Below, in pieces: positions 34,701 to 41,970 of a stretch of 64,000 nt of DNA. Location of the stretch: assembly GCA_035274425.1 (NCBI GenBank), contig DATEOC010000059.1:62001-126000 (forward strand), given 5' to 3'. Source of the DNA: JADMIH01 sp035274425. GTDB taxonomy: Bacteria; Chloroflexota; Chloroflexia; QHBQ01; JADMIH01. Every line of letters begins with the position of its first letter. The first letter of the stretch is position 1. The translations under genes and the position numbers were made by a program. The notes beneath the pieces were generated by a model, which was not told the origin of the DNA, did no database searches, and saw nothing but the letters and a program-made list of their open reading frames with translations.

Positions 34701-36540
34701 ACGCTCTCTCGCCACCTACACACCCAGTGGTGGCGGCCCTGCCATCCAGCGCGAGGAAGAAGGCGTTGGGAGTGGGGATTCCCCGCCGCCCAACCTCCAG
34801 TATCCGATAAGCGCGACCTGGACTACCAATATCGTCGCACCCTCTGCTGGTAGCTTCCGCTTCGCTCTCGATGCGCCCGGTGATGGAAGCCTCATTATTG
34901 ACGGGCAACCATTCCTCGCCACTTCTGCTGGGTCGACACATATCGAGGGAGAGCTTGCGCTGGCGCGGGGTCCGCATGAAATCACGCTAACAGGTGCCCT
35001 CGCCGACGCTGCCCAGAAGGTCAAGCTTGAGTGGACCACCGGAGGTACAGCCTTCACGCCGGTCCCGCGCCAGTATCTCTGGAACGGGCCGGGCAGGGGA
35101 CTGCTGGGCGAGATACGCTCTCTTGGGAGCGGCGACCTGTTGGCAGAGGATGGCACGCGCATTCTGACGGCGCGCGTAGATGGCTTCCTCGGCTTCAGGG
35201 ACTCACCGGCTGCTCTCAGCCAGGGCGCGATCAAGGCCAGTTGGAGGGGCACAATCGACGCACCGCAGGCAGGGTCGTACAACTTCAGTGTGAACTCCAA
35301 CGGCGACAGTCTGGTCCTTATTGACGGGGAGATCGTCGTAAGCAACGTCCAGGGCGGCGGCAGTCCCCATGAAGCAAGTGGACAGGTAGAGCTCACGCAG
35401 GGGCCGCACCAGTATGAGCTTCGATATAATTGGAGCAATGGCGCTGGCTACCTGGAAGCGTATTGGATACCACCCGGTGGCGAGAGAAGCATTATCACAC
35501 CCGGCGTGCTACACGCGAGCGGCGGTATCCTCGACCCTAATTCGCTGGAGTCGGCACTCCCCCCCGTGCAGCTAAAACCAGAGCCACCCGCCGCGAAGAT
35601 AGAGCCTGATGCTGTAATAGGCGCTGGCGATGGCCTCTTGAAGGCGAAGGGCGTCGCGGTAGACGGCGAGGGGAACATCTACGTAGGAGACAGAGGGAAC
35701 CACAAGATAGTTGTCTACTCTCCCGATGGTAAGAGGATCAGAGAGTGGGGTAAGCCTCCTCCCGAAGTCAAAGAGGGCCAACCCGTACCGGAACACCAGG
35801 GAGGAGAACTCAGGGAGATAAACGACGTAGCCGTAACGAAGGACGGTACGGTATACGTATTTGACGACACACCGAGGGTGCAGGCATTCAAGACGAATGG
35901 AGAGTACATAGGTAGCTTGGAGCAGGGGCAGCTTAACCTGTACGGCCCCAACGGCATAGCCGAAGCCGTACCTTCTACTGGCAATGAAGGTAAGACCCTG
36001 GGCCTGTACATAGCAGTGACAGGGCAGAACCGGGTGCTGAAACTCCCCTCCATAAGTGACGTGCTATCAGGAAAGGCCACGCCGCTGAACGACATAGAGA
36101 ACGCGACAGGGACAGAAGGAGACAAGCTGGAGCAACCTGTTGATGCCGTCGCTGATCCTAGCGGGGCGGATGTGCTGTATGCAATAGACTTGAAGGAGAG
36201 GGTAGTCCAGTTCAAGCCAAAGAGCGAGACACCGAGCCCAACGAGAGAGTGGGGTGTCAGCGCGCAGTGGAGAGTGCCCATCGGCAAGGAAGATGGTGGC
36301 AGCAGGCTGGGAATATCCCCGGACGGCAAGCGAGTATACATGAGCGACCCGGATCGCAGGAGGGTAGCCGTCCTCGACATAGCGAGTGGCGAGGTAAGCT
36401 ACTTCGGCAGGGAAGGGGGCGGCCCAGGAGAATTCGGCAGGCCAAGCGGCATTGCAGTCGGACCCGATGGCCGTATCTACGTCGTGGACAGTGTGAGAAA
36501 TAACGTCCAGGTATTCTCACCTGAAAAGGTTGGAAAATAA
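31768..36540 (+). CDS. Giant GT-C membrane protein with two PA14-like domains and an NHL propeller
   Basis: A 1590-residue protein. Residues 1-370 are a variable region: a hydrophilic N-terminus, two early helices, a long Pro/Ala/Thr-rich linker and two more helices. The GT-C core (about 370-900) starts with FGLRLFRLDDWTGAMHGDEGEFGMNAI (acidic pair near residue 400) and has about ten helices. The outer part carries two PA14-like modules (about 1010-1100 with FRFALDAPGDGSLIIDG, and 1150-1250 with YNFSVNSNGDSLVLIDG), which in other proteins bind sugars. NHL repeats fill about 1280-1590 (GVAVDGEGNIYVGDRGNHKIVVYSPDG). The ATG at 31768 overlaps the previous stop (ATGA). Its propeller is nearly the same as that of the next gene while the cores differ. 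Likely an oligosaccharide or sugar transferase with its own acceptor-binding domains; this is inference. Confidence 0.85.
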   Translation: MKTWLSEDPGVPVAGNQSAEAIAQDVAAAEPSNGQEASSTLSTATSLQGSPTQDVAVADQPAATPVVSTAVTNKKQPSARSLLGRFGAQIVVPIWRTRGLWLGGTGIGIAMFAQKVLTVDGPSHVVESIRWYALAIFVMLVAWLGTYKNKSLIAEPTPQVRRIAAFKTFFARLRATQTSTQTAQPAPIAPSSKSPAATTLPVRAKRTVPQTQTSLPTRAARDGKQAIAVPIKAEAVAPVAEAVTTRVTADAASKSGDGTGRDTLPQAAPEKARRFNPPWLPAWHRLTARYSFLAGPWPRYVIAALALILNLYSADQLRKDYFSPVGGFGWLLSLLILAAAFIRERKKPVLPADPHVKDIEDRTRLRLPRRVEVGIFLSIFLLAFGLRLFRLDDWTGAMHGDEGEFGMNAISIVNGDRISPFMTGWFFHPNFSFFGIAAMMKIFGTGLFGLRILSALLGALMVIPFYLLVRMWFGVRMAIIASLLLSFMDVSLYFGKLGLNNIETPFFIVLGLYFFFKGVRSLKTLDFILAGYAFMLTLYFYFGGRLTPFLVIAIVAYMFLIMPILRLPGAYFDTRRREPHLQRAQALGRAALHQLRGVGQYVGKIIIFAVACVCLASPWLVYFQDHQNEMNTRANEKLIFNPGNIGVITQQTGAIHGPLYLGLRMPTESDVYPFLPVVFEQTPASIKLTDDGFWPRVLWTQTTKSLSMFTYRKDESSFYTFTFEPAAKPIEAALLILGIAWALWRWRDTRMAVLSMWFWLTIVAGGALTIDAPYMPRLVGLVPALAIFIAIPLNKMAAEMVGAFGAFGRAKRWVKMRLRMGVAISGAALAVLLLYLGFQNVYDYFSRYLASQPNREHAGTANFVRWMNDKAASEGRPKPQYYDMAHPFYYWGYGINRFLNQGTQGTDLNNPTNELPILNNDDRDVVFMVWDYTRQYLPVFEAYYPGGEKADYLYGPESSPSRPFVYYRVKREQIEARRRSLATYTPSGGGPAIQREEEGVGSGDSPPPNLQYPISATWTTNIVAPSAGSFRFALDAPGDGSLIIDGQPFLATSAGSTHIEGELALARGPHEITLTGALADAAQKVKLEWTTGGTAFTPVPRQYLWNGPGRGLLGEIRSLGSGDLLAEDGTRILTARVDGFLGFRDSPAALSQGAIKASWRGTIDAPQAGSYNFSVNSNGDSLVLIDGEIVVSNVQGGGSPHEASGQVELTQGPHQYELRYNWSNGAGYLEAYWIPPGGERSIITPGVLHASGGILDPNSLESALPPVQLKPEPPAAKIEPDAVIGAGDGLLKAKGVAVDGEGNIYVGDRGNHKIVVYSPDGKRIREWGKPPPEVKEGQPVPEHQGGELREINDVAVTKDGTVYVFDDTPRVQAFKTNGEYIGSLEQGQLNLYGPNGIAEAVPSTGNEGKTLGLYIAVTGQNRVLKLPSISDVLSGKATPLNDIENATGTEGDKLEQPVDAVADPSGADVLYAIDLKERVVQFKPKSETPSPTREWGVSAQWRVPIGKEDGGSRLGISPDGKRVYMSDPDRRRVAVLDIASGEVSYFGREGGGPGEFGRPSGIAVGPDGRIYVVDSVRNNVQVFSPEKVGK

Positions 36541-36554
36541 GGGTACAATAGAGT

Positions 36555-39500
36555 ATGGCAACGCAAGAATTCGACCCCACCTCTCCAACACCCTTCGAGG
36601 CTTCCCCTGCGATTGAGGGCAATAAGCCCTCTCTGGCCACCGACGTGGCGCAGGCTGCATCTCGCCCCAGCGTAGACGTCGCGGACCTTGCGAAGCAGGC
36701 GCTTGCGTATCTGTGGCGGGGGAGGGGACTCTTCGGTGGATTGCTCGCTATCGGCCTAGCCTGGCTTGGGCAGCAGGCCCTCCTCGCCCAGAACGACTAC
36801 CAGACCTCCACTCGCAACTACATCCTCGCCATCATAATCCTGATCATCTCGCTATCTCACCCGTCGTGGGAGCTAGTACAGCGCATCAGGGCCAGGCGCG
36901 TACCCGTCGAAATAGCTGATGGTTCGAGGGTATCGGAAACGCCAGGCTCAGATGCCACCCTGGCAACTGTCGAGCAACCTGAGACAGCGCCTCTTTCGCA
37001 AGAGGTAAGCATAGCGGCCAGCGCTGAGCCTCCCCTTGCGACCGTGCCAACGCGCAAGGTCCGCTCGAACACAACTCCTGCCACACCAGCCATAGAGGCA
37101 GACTCAACGGGTATGGCGGCTGACGTTACCACGCCTGTCAACGCCCAGACGGGTACGATACAAAGCTGGCGACGTACCCTATCCGTCCCTGGCACTCTAT
37201 GGCAGCGCTGGGTAACGCTACGCACGAGTCTGGGTTGGCGAGTCACGGTGCCGGGCCTGGCGCTCACCGCCGCGCTGGCGGGTTGGTCGGCGCTCACACT
37301 CTCTAAGGATATAGGCTCTTCGCTGGGCGGGTGGCTGTGGGCAGCTTCCTTGCTGGCGCTCTTGCTCACCTTCCTGGGCGCTGCCGGGTGGCCGCGTGCG
37401 GAAGGGCTTCTCCCTACTCCCGCGAGCGATTTCTTTGCTCGTGGGCTACCCACCCTCACAGCTCGCTGGGAAGCGCCACTCGTCGCTGGCATGATGCTCC
37501 TGGCGGCCTTCCTCCGTTTAGACAACCTCGAATATTTCCCCGGTATCTTCGGTGATGAGGGGGAACGTGGCATGGTCGCCCGTGCCATTAACGAAGGGCA
37601 GCCTCTTCCTCTCTTTGGCGTTGGTTGGTGGTACGTGCCCAATCTCTATTTCTACACCCTTGCGGGTGTGCTTCGCGTCTTTGGCGACAACATGTTTGGT
37701 GATCGCATGCTGTCGGTCATTTCGGGCCTCCTTGCGGTGTGGTTCGTCTACAAGATAGGCCGCTTACTCTGGGGGCCTCGCGCCGGGCTTATCGCGGGCG
37801 TCATGCTGGCGATATCGCCTCTCGCCCTCGAATTCAGCCGCCTCGCCGGTGAGAGCACCCCTACGGGCGCGCTCTGGGCGATAGGTTTTTATTTCCTCTT
37901 CATGGCGTTGCGCCACCGCCGCTGGAGCGACTGGATGCTCGCAGGACTCTTCTGGTCGCTGAGCCTCTACTTCTATCCTTCAGGCAAGCTCATCCTCCCC
38001 CTCGTGGGCGTAGTCGGTCTTTATTGCCTGGTGCGGTGGCGGCTTGAGTTCTTCAAGCGATACTTCCTCGGCTTCGCGCTCTTGGGCGCGACGTTCGCGC
38101 TTACCTTCATGCCCTACGCAATCTTCTCCGCTAAGGATAACTGGCAGGCCTTCTCAGGTCGCGCAGGTGAGACCTCTATCTTCTCGGCGCAGCACCAGGG
38201 TGCCACGTTCGCCCGCTACGGCCTATCTTACGATACATCCTGGTCCGGGCGGACAGCTTTGGATAACATCCGCACCAACCCTGGGCCCTGGGCGCAGGTC
38301 ATCTACCAGCAATCGCGCGAGACGATGGACGCCCTCTACAGGCGCGGCGATCAAGTCTACTATTACCGCCTCGGCGAGATGAATCGCCCGGTCTTCTCCC
38401 CGTTCTGGGCAGTGCTGGTACTCCTGGGCCTTGCTTACGCCGCCTGGAAGGTATGGGACGCTCGCTTTGGCCTCAGCCTGCTCTGGTTCGCGCTGGGCCT
38501 CGCTGCGTCCATTCTGACCATAGACACGCCCAATCTGCAACGCTTTACGGGCGCATGGTCGGTAGTGATGCTCTTCCCTGCCGTGCTGATCGATAGGGTG
38601 TTCGCGGCAGGCTGGCCGGTAAGTAAGAGCCTGGCGCGCAAATGGGCCACCGTGCCGATAGTTGCCTTGCTCGCTTACCTGACCGTTATTTCGTACAACG
38701 AGTTCTTTACGGAGTACAGGGCAACGTGCCCCTACTGCCGCGATACCGTGCAGGCGCGCTACGCCCAGGCTCTCGGCCAGGACTACAAGGGCTACCAGAT
38801 GGGCGTGGGCAACGGCTATGACGTCTACTTCTCTTACGGCAGCACCCGTTTCGCCGCGAAGGGCATCGAAGGGCGCGACATGCTCACCCCGGCAGATACC
38901 CTCCCGCTTATTGACAACAACGGCAAGGGCGCTGCCTTCATTATTTACCCCCACAACGCCGAATACCTCTCCTTGCTGCGCGTTATGTACCCCGGCGGTA
39001 TAGAGGAGCCTGCCAGGAGTGATGATGGTAACGTACAATTCACCTCCTACAAAGTTCCTCGCGAGCAGGTACTACAGTCACAAACCGTGCACGCCACCTA
39101 TACCACTCCGGATGGCGCGACTATTACGCGAGACGAACCCGTGATAGGTACAGTACAATCGCCTGATAGCAAAAGCACACTCCCTCCTATCTCGTACCCC
39201 TCAACTGCCACCTGGCAGGGTGGGTTGGTAGTCCCTACGTATGGCGCGTATACCCTCGCGCTCAATGGTGTGGCGGCGGATGTGACGCTCGTGCTGGACG
39301 GACGCACCATGCTGACTCTGCCTGCGCTTGATCTTGTCAAGCCGCCTGAGGGAGAGCGCCAGGTTGAGTTGGTGCTGGCTAAAGGCTTGCACGACATACG
39401 CCTCTCCGGCACACTGCGCGACGCTAACGGTAAGCTACAACTCCAGTGGTCAAGCGGTGGCCCCCTGGTCCCGATAGAGTCAAGGTTCCTCTACAACGGT

Positions 39501-40955
39501 CCAACTGGAGGGCTGCTCGGAGAGATCGGCCCCTCGCTGGGCGCAGAAGCTCTCAAGTCCCCAGACCCCCTGGCCGGACAGCCTCGTACCTCCCGGCGCA
39601 GCGATCCCTTTATTGGCTTCCGCGAAGCGAGCGTGCTATTCGGCGGAGCGCCCTATATAGCCCGGTGGCAGGGCACGATAAACATCAGCGCCGAAGGTGA
39701 TTACGGATTCGGCGTAAACACAGGTGGCCTCGGCCCGGCTGTGGTGGTCATAGACGGCCAGACCGCTTATGGAGAAGGTCCAGGCGGCCCAGGCAACGGG
39801 CTGATGCACCTGACGCCAGGCCCACACCAGGTAGACGTTCGTTATGCTGCCTCTGGTGGGCTATCGCGGGCGGAGTGGATGTGGACGCCACCCGGCGGCC
39901 AGCCGGAGATCGTCCCGTCAACCGTCCTCACTCCCCTGGCGCGTAGCTGGCCTCGCTCCGAGCTACCCGACGCGCCGGTAGGCCAGTTACCTCCGCCCCA
40001 GGAGGTAGCACCAGATGTCAAGAAGCCTGACCTCACTTTCGGTGATGGCCTCAGCAAGCCCAAAGGCATCGCGGTAGACGGCGAAGGGAATGTCTACGTA
40101 GGAGACAGAGGGAACCACAAGATAGTGGTTTACTCCCCCGATGGTAAGAAGGTGAGAGAGTGGGGTAATCCTCTCCCTGAAGTGAAAGAGGGGCAACCCG
40201 TACCGGAACACAAGGGAGGAGAGTTCAGAGAGATAAATGACGTAGCCGTAACGAAGGACGGTACAGTGTACGTCTTTGACGACACACCGAGGGTGCAGGC
40301 ATTCAAGACGAGCGGAGAGTATATAGGGACCCTGGACCCCGGACAGCTCGGTCTGTACGGTCCCAACGGCATAGCCGAAGCCGTTCCTTCAAAGGAGAGC
40401 GAAGGCAAAACCCTGGGCTTGTACATAGCAGTGACAGGGCAGAGCAGGGTGCTGAAACTCCCCTCCGTGGGCGATGTGATGGCAGGTAAAGCCATGTTAC
40501 AGAACGACATAGAGAGCATTACAGGCACAGAGAAAGATAATCTGGAGCAGCCCGTAGATGCAGTCGCGGATCCTAGCGGCACGGGCTTCATATATGAAAT
40601 TGACCTCAACCGGAACAACGAGCGCATCGCTCGACTCAAGCCCACCAGCAACACCCCCGGCCCAACGAGGGTCTGGGAGATCAGCGCCCAATGGAGAGTG
40701 CCCATCGGCAAAGAAGATGGCGGGGCCAGACTTGCCATCTCGCAGGACGGGAAGTGGATCTACATGAGCGACCCTGACCGCAGGATGGTAGCCACGCTCA
40801 ACGTGGCGACTGGAGAAGTGAGCTACTTTGGTAAAGAGGGCAGCGGCGAAGGTGAGTTCGGCAGGCCAAGCGGCATAGCGGTCGGCCCCGACGGGCGCAT
40901 CTATGTGGTAGACAGCGTGAGAAACAACGTCCAGGTCTTCACCCCCACCAAGTAA
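36555..40955 (+). CDS. Giant GT-C membrane protein with PA14-like domains and an NHL propeller (paralogue 2)
   Basis: A 1466-residue protein of the same architecture as its neighbour. Near residue 55 a helix (LFGGLLAIGLAWLGQQALLA) is followed by a hydrophilic linker to about 210. The GT-C core runs from about 310: FLRLDNLEYFPGIFGDEGERGMVARAI (acidic pair near 333), FYTLAGVLRVFGDNMFGDRMLSVISG, YFYPSGKLILPLVGVVGLY. PA14-like modules lie at about 875-970 and 1015-1120 (YGFGVNTGGLGPAVVVIDG). The NHL propeller spans about 1155-1466. It starts 14 bases after the previous stop, with no strong ribosome site. It is closer in its core to the protein at 52218-56717, but in its propeller to the one at 31768-36540. 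A bidirectional hairpin follows. Confidence 0.85.
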   Translation: MATQEFDPTSPTPFEASPAIEGNKPSLATDVAQAASRPSVDVADLAKQALAYLWRGRGLFGGLLAIGLAWLGQQALLAQNDYQTSTRNYILAIIILIISLSHPSWELVQRIRARRVPVEIADGSRVSETPGSDATLATVEQPETAPLSQEVSIAASAEPPLATVPTRKVRSNTTPATPAIEADSTGMAADVTTPVNAQTGTIQSWRRTLSVPGTLWQRWVTLRTSLGWRVTVPGLALTAALAGWSALTLSKDIGSSLGGWLWAASLLALLLTFLGAAGWPRAEGLLPTPASDFFARGLPTLTARWEAPLVAGMMLLAAFLRLDNLEYFPGIFGDEGERGMVARAINEGQPLPLFGVGWWYVPNLYFYTLAGVLRVFGDNMFGDRMLSVISGLLAVWFVYKIGRLLWGPRAGLIAGVMLAISPLALEFSRLAGESTPTGALWAIGFYFLFMALRHRRWSDWMLAGLFWSLSLYFYPSGKLILPLVGVVGLYCLVRWRLEFFKRYFLGFALLGATFALTFMPYAIFSAKDNWQAFSGRAGETSIFSAQHQGATFARYGLSYDTSWSGRTALDNIRTNPGPWAQVIYQQSRETMDALYRRGDQVYYYRLGEMNRPVFSPFWAVLVLLGLAYAAWKVWDARFGLSLLWFALGLAASILTIDTPNLQRFTGAWSVVMLFPAVLIDRVFAAGWPVSKSLARKWATVPIVALLAYLTVISYNEFFTEYRATCPYCRDTVQARYAQALGQDYKGYQMGVGNGYDVYFSYGSTRFAAKGIEGRDMLTPADTLPLIDNNGKGAAFIIYPHNAEYLSLLRVMYPGGIEEPARSDDGNVQFTSYKVPREQVLQSQTVHATYTTPDGATITRDEPVIGTVQSPDSKSTLPPISYPSTATWQGGLVVPTYGAYTLALNGVAADVTLVLDGRTMLTLPALDLVKPPEGERQVELVLAKGLHDIRLSGTLRDANGKLQLQWSSGGPLVPIESRFLYNGPTGGLLGEIGPSLGAEALKSPDPLAGQPRTSRRSDPFIGFREASVLFGGAPYIARWQGTINISAEGDYGFGVNTGGLGPAVVVIDGQTAYGEGPGGPGNGLMHLTPGPHQVDVRYAASGGLSRAEWMWTPPGGQPEIVPSTVLTPLARSWPRSELPDAPVGQLPPPQEVAPDVKKPDLTFGDGLSKPKGIAVDGEGNVYVGDRGNHKIVVYSPDGKKVREWGNPLPEVKEGQPVPEHKGGEFREINDVAVTKDGTVYVFDDTPRVQAFKTSGEYIGTLDPGQLGLYGPNGIAEAVPSKESEGKTLGLYIAVTGQSRVLKLPSVGDVMAGKAMLQNDIESITGTEKDNLEQPVDAVADPSGTGFIYEIDLNRNNERIARLKPTSNTPGPTRVWEISAQWRVPIGKEDGGARLAISQDGKWIYMSDPDRRMVATLNVATGEVSYFGKEGSGEGEFGRPSGIAVGPDGRIYVVDSVRNNVQVFTPTK

Positions 40956-40963
40956 CACCTTTC

Positions 40964-41012
40964 AAAGTATAAAATGAGGTTCCGGCGCAGCCGGAACCTC
41001 ATTTTATACTTT
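40964..41012. terminator. Bidirectional terminator between convergent genes
   Basis: Perfect 22-bp stem (40964-40985 with 40991-41012) with loop CGCAG and A/T-rich outer ends. It separates the end of the giant GT-C gene from the end of the methyltransferase gene. Confidence 0.88.
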
Positions 41013-41038
41013 TCTATACTCCTATCTCTGGGAGGGAA

Positions 41039-41656
41039 TTATTTCTTCGCTACCGCCCACATATTCAGCATGAACTCAAAATAGCCGAAGCGCACTTTGG
41101 TCATGTCAAAACCTGCCCTGCCAAAGTACCACCCCAGGAGGGGGAGGGTATATGCGAACACATGCTCGTTGATCTCCTCCGGACTGACCAGGCGCACCTT
41201 CGCCATGAAATGCAGCAAGCCATCCGACCACGCCGAGGGTGTCGTAATGATCATTATGCCGCCGGGCTTCAGCGTCCGGTATGCCTCTTTGAAGAGAGAA
41301 ACGAGATTTGTCGGGTTGAGGTGCTCGACAACGGCCAGCATAGTGATCACACTGAAGAATCCATCCTCGAACGGAAGGTTAGGCTCAGCATTGAGGTTCA
41401 AAGTATTGAAGTGGATGTCGGGCGGAACGGCTGCCGGTGAGAGCTGGTCAATCGCGAACTTCTCCTGGAAGTAGACGTGCGAGAGAAAGTAGGGGAACGA
41501 CCCGCACCCAATATCGAGGATGCGCCCTGAGCGCAGCTTATGCGGTATCATGCGATTCGCGAGGCGGGCGCGCTGCTTCGCCAACCACGGCTCAAGCAGG
41601 CCCGATCCCCTTGTTGTATGTTCCGGCGACGACGTGTGGTCCACGTGCATACTCAT
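41039..41656 (-). CDS. Class I SAM-dependent methyltransferase
   Basis: A 205-residue methyltransferase. The SAM site is GRILDIGCGSFPYFLS (about residues 43-58), then AIDQLSP, LPFEDGFFSVITMLAVVEHLNPTNLVSLFKEAYRTLKPGGIMIITTPS (about 94-141). The C-terminal end FGYFEFMLNMWAVAKK is typical of small methyltransferases in lipopolysaccharide or exopolysaccharide clusters. There is no membrane helix. Substrate unknown. It stands alone on the minus strand, divergent from the following GT-C gene across a heptamer-array region. Confidence 0.88.
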   Translation of the reverse strand: MSMHVDHTSSPEHTTRGSGLLEPWLAKQRARLANRMIPHKLRSGRILDIGCGSFPYFLSHVYFQEKFAIDQLSPAAVPPDIHFNTLNLNAEPNLPFEDGFFSVITMLAVVEHLNPTNLVSLFKEAYRTLKPGGIMIITTPSAWSDGLLHFMAKVRLVSPEEINEHVFAYTLPLLGWYFGRAGFDMTKVRFGYFEFMLNMWAVAKK

Positions 41657-41750
41657 CCCTCGATTTAGAGCTATATTCTGCTAATACAGACGCAAAGCAG
41701 ACTCCCAAGTGTATCACACAGACCTGAACTGGCGCAACGTGGCAAAGCTG

Positions 41751-41876
41751 ACGACGGACGACGGACGACGGACGATAGAGGCTAAACTACAAACTTGTAT
41801 TGTGCTCAACCAGAAGATGCAGTTTATTGTTAATATCCGTTGTCCGTTGTCCGTTGTCCGTCGTCCGTCGTCCGTC
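41751..41876. repeat. Paired inverted heptamer arrays abutting a promoter
   Basis: ACGGACG units at 41751-41775 and TCGTCCG/TTGTCCG units at 41839-41876. Positions 41753-41773 are the exact reverse complement of 41856-41876. The right array ends directly at the -35 box of the promoter at 41877. Confidence 0.85.
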
Positions 41877-41906
41877 TTGACATCCATCTTCCATAGCCTT
41901 TATGCT
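41877..41906 (+). promoter_or_regulatory. Promoter of GT-C gene (TATGCTAGGTA type)
   Basis: TTGACA at 41877-41882 and TATGCT at 41901-41906 with an 18-bp spacer, followed by AGGTA. The ATG at 41902 lies within the -10 box, which excludes it as the start codon. Confidence 0.75.
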
Positions 41907-41970
41907 AGGTAGGAGTTTTTCTGCGAGCATCGGGTCTCTTACGCTGGTGATATGCTCAGTAGAGACTTTT

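Larger units (their letters stand above)
41657..41970. other. Divergent intergenic region with paired heptamer arrays and a promoter
   Basis: No gene is seen. It contains the array pair at 41751-41876 and the promoter at 41877-41906. Confidence 0.7.
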
